Shown one piece after another: positions 6,391 through 10,537 of a stretch of 10,537 nucleotides of DNA. Origin of the DNA: Chloroflexota bacterium (GTDB lineage Bacteria > Chloroflexota > Anaerolineae > Aggregatilineales > UBA3940); the NCBI GenBank assembly GCA_011051745.1, contig DRKO01000119.1:1-10537 (forward strand), written 5' to 3'. Made by a program: the position numbers and the translations under genes. Within the stretch, counting starts at the first letter, position 1. Every line of letters starts with the position of its first letter. Below the pieces are notes generated by a model that was not told the DNA's origin, ran no database searches, and was given only the letters and a program-made list of their open reading frames with translations.

Positions 6391-7203
6391 CTACGGGCTG
6401 CCCAGCGTCAGGCGGAGGGTCATACGCTCCCCGCCCCGGATGATGCCGAGCCGCACCGTCTCTCCAGCCGTGAAGTTGTCCAGCACCCGCTCCAGCGTGT
6501 TCGAGCGCGAGACCTGAATCCCATCCACCGTAACGATGATGTCGCCGGGACCCAGACCGGCCATATCAGCCGGGCCACCCTCCCAGACCGTCACGATCAG
6601 CGCCCCGTCGTCCACGCCGACCGGTGAGCCCTCTTCCAGCATGCGGTAGTAGACGCCCAGACGGGCCTCGCCGAGCGCATCTGGATAGGGGATCGGCTGT
6701 GGCTCAGGCGGCAGGGGCTCGATGGGCACGACAGGGATACCACATCCATAGTAGCCCAGCGTGACGCTGTACTGGTCAATCCAGGGGGTACGTTCAACCG
6801 TGATGAGCACCGTGTCGCCCGGCTCGTATTCGGAGAGAATACGCCGGGCCTGTTCGAGGTCCCTGATCCGTTCCTGCCCGATGCGCTCCAGCCGGTCGCC
6901 CTCGGTCAGGCCAGCGTAATAGGCCGGCCCATCCGGGTAGACGTAATCCACTACCACGCCGTCCAGCCGCTCGGCCAGTTCCGCGCCCAGCAGGAAGGAG
7001 AGGGTTTGATCGTCCAGGCGCGACTGCTCATACAGACGCCCGCCGATAAACCCGGCGATGCCACCCGCCGCCAGCGAAGTCAGGACGATGACGGCAACCA
7101 TACTCCACAGCCACGTTTGCGGGGTGGAAGCAGAGGAGGCAGCTTTCTCCCTGCCGGGGTCTTCTTCAGGATGATCTCTATCGGGGGGGCGTTCTTCTAC
7201 CAT
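6391..7203 (-). CDS. Membrane-anchored protein with two PDZ domains, function unknown
   Basis: The 270-residue protein has a charged cytoplasmic N-terminus (1-30), one membrane helix (about 34-57, WSMVAVIVLTSLAAGGIAGF) and two PDZ domains outside the membrane. The first (about 68-150) carries VDYVYPDGPAYYAGLTEGD and a GDTVLITVER strand; the second (about 181-268) carries TVWEGGPADMAGLGPGD, the IIVTVDGIQV strand and GETVRLGIIRGGERMTL. A proline-rich linker (157-174) joins them. There is no trypsin-like or other protease domain, so this is not a DegP/HtrA enzyme, though PDZ pairs of this kind are best known from HtrA and related proteases, where they bind exposed C-termini. A scaffold or adaptor for envelope quality control is possible but unproven. 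AAGGAG lies 9 bases before the ATG and supports the start. It diverges from prfA across 179 bases. The domain call is firm; the role is not known. Confidence 0.8.
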   Translation of the reverse strand: MVEERPPDRDHPEEDPGREKAASSASTPQTWLWSMVAVIVLTSLAAGGIAGFIGGRLYEQSRLDDQTLSFLLGAELAERLDGVVVDYVYPDGPAYYAGLTEGDRLERIGQERIRDLEQARRILSEYEPGDTVLITVERTPWIDQYSVTLGYYGCGIPVVPIEPLPPEPQPIPYPDALGEARLGVYYRMLEEGSPVGVDDGALIVTVWEGGPADMAGLGPGDIIVTVDGIQVSRSNTLERVLDNFTAGETVRLGIIRGGERMTLRLTLGSP

Positions 7204-7291
7204 CGTCTATCTCTCCTTCTCGCCGAGTGTTGTTTGCCTCTCTCACCGGTATAGACGATGAAACGTCCGCCGGGGTTCCCGTCCCCGCCAT

Positions 7292-7321
7292 TTGTGAGCA
7301 TCCCCTGCCGCCTGTTATAAT
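7292..7321 (+). promoter_or_regulatory. Promoter of prfA
   Basis: TTGTGA (7292-7297) and a perfect TATAAT (7316-7321) are separated by 18 bases, with a start point expected near 7328 and a leader of about 55 bases. The leader holds a small hairpin (7332-7354, 7-bp stem TGCCCCG/CGGGGCA with a 9-base loop) that leaves the ribosome binding site free. Confidence 0.75.
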
Positions 7322-7382
7322 CGGAGACACCTGCCCCGGACTGTATACGGGGCAAGGTCTGTCTCTGTGAGGATTTGCTGTC

Positions 7383-8450
7383 ATGCTGGATAAACTTGCC
7401 GGTATTGCTGCCCGATACGAGGAGCTCGAGCGCCTGATGGCCGACCCCGCCATCGCGGCAGACTATGAGAAGGTCGCCGAATACGCGCGGGAACGGAGCA
7501 ACCTCCAGCCCATCGTGGAGGGCTATCGCGAGTACAAGAGCACGCTGGAACAGATCGAGGAAGTCCGCGCCCTGCTCGACTCAGAAGACCCTGAGATGAA
7601 AGAACTGGCGCAGGAGGAACTCAGCACGCTGGAGACGCGGCGTGAGGAGCTCGAAAAGCAACTGCGCCTGATGCTGCTCCCCCGCGACCCCCGCGATGAG
7701 AAGAATGTTATCATGGAGATTCGGGCCGGAACGGGCGGGGAGGAAGCGGCGCTCTTCGCCGCTGACCTGTTCCGCATGTACACCCGCTACGCCGAGAAGA
7801 ACGGCTGGCAGGTGGAAATCCTGAGCAGCCACGAAACCGGTGTGGGGGGCTTCAAAGAGGTGATCTTCGAGATCAAAGGCCGGGGGGCGTACTCCCGCCT
7901 GAAGTATGAAAGCGGCGTGCACCGCGTCCAGCGTGTCCCTATCACCGAGAGCCAGGGCCGCATCCACACCAGCACCGCCACCGTCGCTGTACTGGCCGAA
8001 GTGGACGACATCGAAATTGACATCAACGAGAAGGACCTGGAGATAGACACGTTCCGCTCAAGCGGCGCGGGCGGCCAGCACGTCCAGAAGAACGAGACGG
8101 CCATCCGCATCACCCACAAGCCGACCGGGATCGTCGTCCAGTGTCAGGATGAGCGCAGCAAGACGCAAAACCTGCTGCGGGCAATGAGCATCCTCCGTGC
8201 CCGGCTCTACGATATGGAACAGCGCCGCGTTCAGGAGGAGCAGGACGCTGCCCGCCGCTCGATGGTCGGCAGTGGCGAGCGGGCCGAGAAGATTCGCACC
8301 TACAACTATCCCCAGAACCGCGTGACCGATCACCGCATCAACCTGAGCAGCTACAACCTCAGCGCCGTAATGGATGGCGATCTGGATATGTTCATTGACG
8401 AACTCGCCACGCGCGATCAGGCCGAGCGGCTGCAACACGCCGGAGTTTAA
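7383..8450 (+). CDS. prfA: Peptide chain release factor 1 (RF1)
   Basis: This 355-residue protein ends translation at UAA and UAG by entering the ribosomal A site and triggering hydrolysis of peptidyl-tRNA. The GGQ motif that acts in the peptidyl transferase centre is at 230-232 (SSGAGGQHVQKNE). The stop-codon reading tripeptide is PIT at 186-188 (RVQRVPITESQGRIHTS), the PxT form of RF1 rather than the SPF form of RF2, and there is no programmed frameshift as in prfB. The N-terminal coiled-coil domain (about 1-100) and MEIRAGTGGEEAALFAADL (111-129) are complete, and length is normal for the family. The residues after GGQH are VQKNETA instead of the more usual VNKTDSA. GAGGA lies 9 bases before the ATG. 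The gene has its own promoter and faces a convergent clpC. The methylase gene prmC, a frequent neighbour that modifies the GGQ glutamine, is not next to it here. Confidence 0.96.
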   Translation: MLDKLAGIAARYEELERLMADPAIAADYEKVAEYARERSNLQPIVEGYREYKSTLEQIEEVRALLDSEDPEMKELAQEELSTLETRREELEKQLRLMLLPRDPRDEKNVIMEIRAGTGGEEAALFAADLFRMYTRYAEKNGWQVEILSSHETGVGGFKEVIFEIKGRGAYSRLKYESGVHRVQRVPITESQGRIHTSTATVAVLAEVDDIEIDINEKDLEIDTFRSSGAGGQHVQKNETAIRITHKPTGIVVQCQDERSKTQNLLRAMSILRARLYDMEQRRVQEEQDAARRSMVGSGERAEKIRTYNYPQNRVTDHRINLSSYNLSAVMDGDLDMFIDELATRDQAERLQHAGV

Positions 8451-8499
8451 CCCTACCACGAACAGAGGGCTTCCGCGCCCGGCATAGACCGAACAGCAA

Positions 8500-8526
8500 G
8501 CCGCCCCGGGACGGTTCCGGGGCGGC
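8500..8526. terminator. Strong hairpin between convergent prfA and clpC
   Basis: GCCGCCCCGG (8500-8509) and CCGGGGCGGC (8517-8526) form a perfect 10-bp GC stem with a 7-base loop, about midway between the two stop codons. Neither side has a clean U-run (GATTCTGCGGTTTT on +, TTGCTGTTC on -), so it may stop both transcripts through stem strength or mainly protect their 3' ends. Confidence 0.65.
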
Positions 8527-8564
8527 GATTCTGCGGTTTTGGGAAGCTGGTGGGATGAAACCTC

Positions 8565-10537
8565 TCAGCCGGTTGAGACCGAGTGATCCACGTCTACGTC
8601 TATGTTGGCCGGGATACCCCGGACGCCGAAGATCAGCCCTTCTTCCTCGTTGGCGTCAATCACCACGTGGGAGCCTTCCGGGAACTCCCCGCGCAACAAC
8701 CGCACCGAAAGCGGGCTTTCCACGTACTTCTGGATCGCACGCTTCAGGGGGCGTGCTCCGAAAGCCGGGTCGTAGCCCTGACGGGCCAGCCAGGCACGTG
8801 CGGCGGGCGTCAGCTCGACCGTCAGGCCCTGCTCGGCCAGCCGCTCGGCGACCTGCGCCATCTGCAGGTCAACGATCTCCTCGACCTGAGCCAGCGTCAA
8901 CGGCGAGAAGATGATGATCTCATCTATGCGGTTGAGGAACTCAGGCCGGAAGGTCTCCTTCAGGGCCTTCTCGATCTTATCGTGATCGGCCACAAGGTCG
9001 GGGTCACTGCTCGGCACAAAGCCCAGCGTGCCGCCCCGGCGGGCGAACTCGGTCCCCAGATTGCTGGTCATAATAACGACCGTATTTCGGAAGTCCACCA
9101 CGCGCCCCTGCCCGTCCGTCAGGCGACCATCGTCCAGAATTTGAAGCAGCGCGTTCCAGACATCTGGATGGGCTTTCTCGATCTCGTCGAACAGGATCAC
9201 CCGGTACGGCCGTCTCCGCACCGCCTCGGTGAGTTGCCCGCCCTCTTCGTAACCGACGTAGCCGGGCGGCGCACCGAACAGGCGGGCGGTGGTGTGCTGC
9301 TCGCGGTACTCGCTCATGTCAATGCGCAGCAGGGCGTCCTCGTCGTCAAACAGGAACTCGGCCAGCGCCTTCGCCAGTTCGGTCTTGCCCACGCCCGAAG
9401 ACCCCAGGAAGATGAACGACCCGATCGGTCGCCGGGGGTCTTTAAGGCCTGAGCGTGCCCGACGGATGGCATCTGAGACGGCGGCGATTGCCTCGTCCTG
9501 CCCGACGATGCGCCTGTGCAGCGCTTCTTCCATGCGGAGCAGCCTTTCGGCCTCGGTCTCCAGCATCTGGTTCACGGGGATGCCCGTCCAGCTTGCGACC
9601 ACCTCGGCGATGTCGTGCTCATCCACGACCTCATCCAGCGTGTTCTCCTGCATCCACTCGGTGTGGCGCACGTCGTACTCGCTCTGAAGTTGCAGGCGCT
9701 GGGTCTTGTACTGGGCCGCCAGTTCGTAGTCTCGCGCCAGGCTGGCCTGCTCCTCGGCGGCAGCCAGCCGCTCGATCTCGTTCTTCATCTCCCTGAGTTC
9801 CTGCGGCATCGAGTAGAGCGCCACGCGCAGCTTGGCCGCCGCCTCGTCCAGCAGGTCAATGGCCTTATCCGGCAGGTAACGGTCGGTCACATAGCGGTGG
9901 CTGAGCCGCGCGGCAGCCACCAGCGCTTCGTCCGAGAAGGTGACGTTGTGATGTGCTTCGTAGCGGCTCCGCAGCCCCTTGAGCATCTCGATGGTTTCCT
10001 CGATGGACGGCTCCTCGACGAAAACCGGCGCAAAGCGACGCTCCAGCGCGGAGTCCTTTTCGATGTGCTCGCGGTATTCGTCGAGCGTGGTCGCGCCGAT
10101 GGTCTGTAGTTCGCCACGCGCCAGCGCGGGCTTCATCATGTTGCTGGCATCAAGCGCCCCCTGCGCCGCTCCCGCGCCCACCACCTGATGAATCTCGTCT
10201 ATGAAGAGGATGATCTCCCCCTGCGCACGCTGGACTTCTTCAATGGCCGCCTTCAGCCGCTCCTCAAACTCTCCCCGGAAGCGCGATCCGGCCAGCATGG
10301 CGGCCAGGTCCAGAGCGATGATGCGCTTGCCCATGAGCAGTTCCGGGATGTCGTTGTTGACGATCTTCTGCGCCAGCCCCTCGACAATGGCCGTCTTGCC
10401 GACTCCCGCCTCCCCGATCAGAACGGGGTTGTTCTTGGTGCGGCGGCAGAGGATCTGAATCACACGCAGAATCTCATCGTCGCGCCCGATGACCGGATCG
10501 AGCTTCCCCTCGGCGGCCATGCGCGTCAGGTCGCGCC
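8565..10537 (-). CDS. clpC: ClpC-type AAA+ unfoldase subunit of Clp protease, 5' end cut by window
   Basis: The frame is open to the right edge; residues before the internal Met at 10520 read RDLTR, the usual lead-in to the first AAA module, so the N-domain and start lie outside. Numbered from that Met, D1 has Walker A GEAGVGKT (36-43), pore loop RFRGEFEE (80-87) and Walker B ILFIDEIH (104-111). D2 has Walker A GSSGVGKT (373-380), pore loop GYVGY (420-424), Walker B VILFDEIE (441-448) and sensor 2 GAR (588-590). The middle domain (about 239-290, with a UVR-like LARDYELAAQYKTQRLQ) is only some 50 residues, as in ClpC; ClpB has a much longer coiled coil. LGF (499-501) stands where ClpA and ClpC carry the loop that docks on ClpP, so it should feed unfolded proteins to ClpP using ATP. 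Both Walker A loops differ slightly from the usual GEPGVGKT and GPTGVGKT, keeping the essential GKT. It could be named ClpB by weak similarity; I favour ClpC. Confidence 0.88.
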   Translation of the reverse strand, partial: RDLTRMAAEGKLDPVIGRDDEILRVIQILCRRTKNNPVLIGEAGVGKTAIVEGLAQKIVNNDIPELLMGKRIIALDLAAMLAGSRFRGEFEERLKAAIEEVQRAQGEIILFIDEIHQVVGAGAAQGALDASNMMKPALARGELQTIGATTLDEYREHIEKDSALERRFAPVFVEEPSIEETIEMLKGLRSRYEAHHNVTFSDEALVAAARLSHRYVTDRYLPDKAIDLLDEAAAKLRVALYSMPQELREMKNEIERLAAAEEQASLARDYELAAQYKTQRLQLQSEYDVRHTEWMQENTLDEVVDEHDIAEVVASWTGIPVNQMLETEAERLLRMEEALHRRIVGQDEAIAAVSDAIRRARSGLKDPRRPIGSFIFLGSSGVGKTELAKALAEFLFDDEDALLRIDMSEYREQHTTARLFGAPPGYVGYEEGGQLTEAVRRRPYRVILFDEIEKAHPDVWNALLQILDDGRLTDGQGRVVDFRNTVVIMTSNLGTEFARRGGTLGFVPSSDPDLVADHDKIEKALKETFRPEFLNRIDEIIIFSPLTLAQVEEIVDLQMAQVAERLAEQGLTVELTPAARAWLARQGYDPAFGARPLKRAIQKYVESPLSVRLLRGEFPEGSHVVIDANEEEGLIFGVRGIPANIDVDVDHSVSTG

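Noticed and set aside
7383..8450. Release factor 2 (prfB) as alternative to RF1
   Set aside because: The codon-recognition tripeptide is PIT and there is no SPF motif or in-frame stop for programmed frameshifting.
8583..9452. Long + strand open frame (289 codons) opposite clpC
   Set aside because: It is antisense to highly conserved AAA+ motifs, has no recognisable domain, and is the usual by-product of GC-rich codon bias.
9516..10109. Second long + strand open frame opposite clpC
   Set aside because: Same reason: the minus strand encodes intact D1 and middle-domain motifs throughout this stretch.

Overview
The window is about 10.5 kb of GC-rich bacterial chromosome that carries eight protein genes, two of them cut by the window edges. 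I see no rRNA, tRNA, CRISPR array, insertion sequence or phage gene. Content and style suggest a member of the Chloroflexota (Anaerolineae-like): GC-rich codon use, a primary sigma factor next to a YceD/DUF177 gene, a ClpC-type unfoldase, and a beta-sandwich domain of a kind I associate with surface proteins of that phylum. This placement rests on recognition, not on a search, and is moderate at best.

Layout. Positions 1-1933 (+) hold the end of a small-molecule O-methyltransferase gene and a galactokinase-family gene, closed by a bidirectional terminator at 1951-1990. Positions 2019-3913 (-) hold a YceD/DUF177 gene followed by a primary sigma-70 gene, with a strong hairpin between them. A consensus-like promoter (TTGACC, 18 bp, TATAAT) fires leftward at 4065-4094. 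Positions 4309-6318 (+) hold a UMF1/Atg22-like major facilitator transporter with its own candidate promoter and terminator. Positions 6391-7203 (-) hold a membrane-anchored protein with two PDZ domains, divergent from prfA (release factor 1, 7383-8450, +), which has a good promoter. Positions 8565-10537 (-) hold a ClpC-type AAA+ unfoldase gene that runs off the right edge.

Most of this is housekeeping: transcription initiation (sigma factor), ribosome or rRNA maturation (YceD), translation termination (RF1) and protein quality control (Clp). The genes are mostly single or paired units in alternating orientation rather than one long operon.

The most unusual object is the transporter. It is about 669 residues instead of roughly 430. 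Two consecutive helices and their cytoplasmic loop (about residues 279-333) reappear after a 164-residue soluble insert (about 500-558), giving 14 predicted helices. The insert resembles a carbohydrate-binding-like beta sandwich and should lie outside the membrane. This looks like duplication of a helix pair with an external domain between the copies. Smaller points of interest are active-site substitutions in the methyltransferase (Asp to His at a metal ligand) and in the galactokinase (Glu to Thr at a sugar-contact position).
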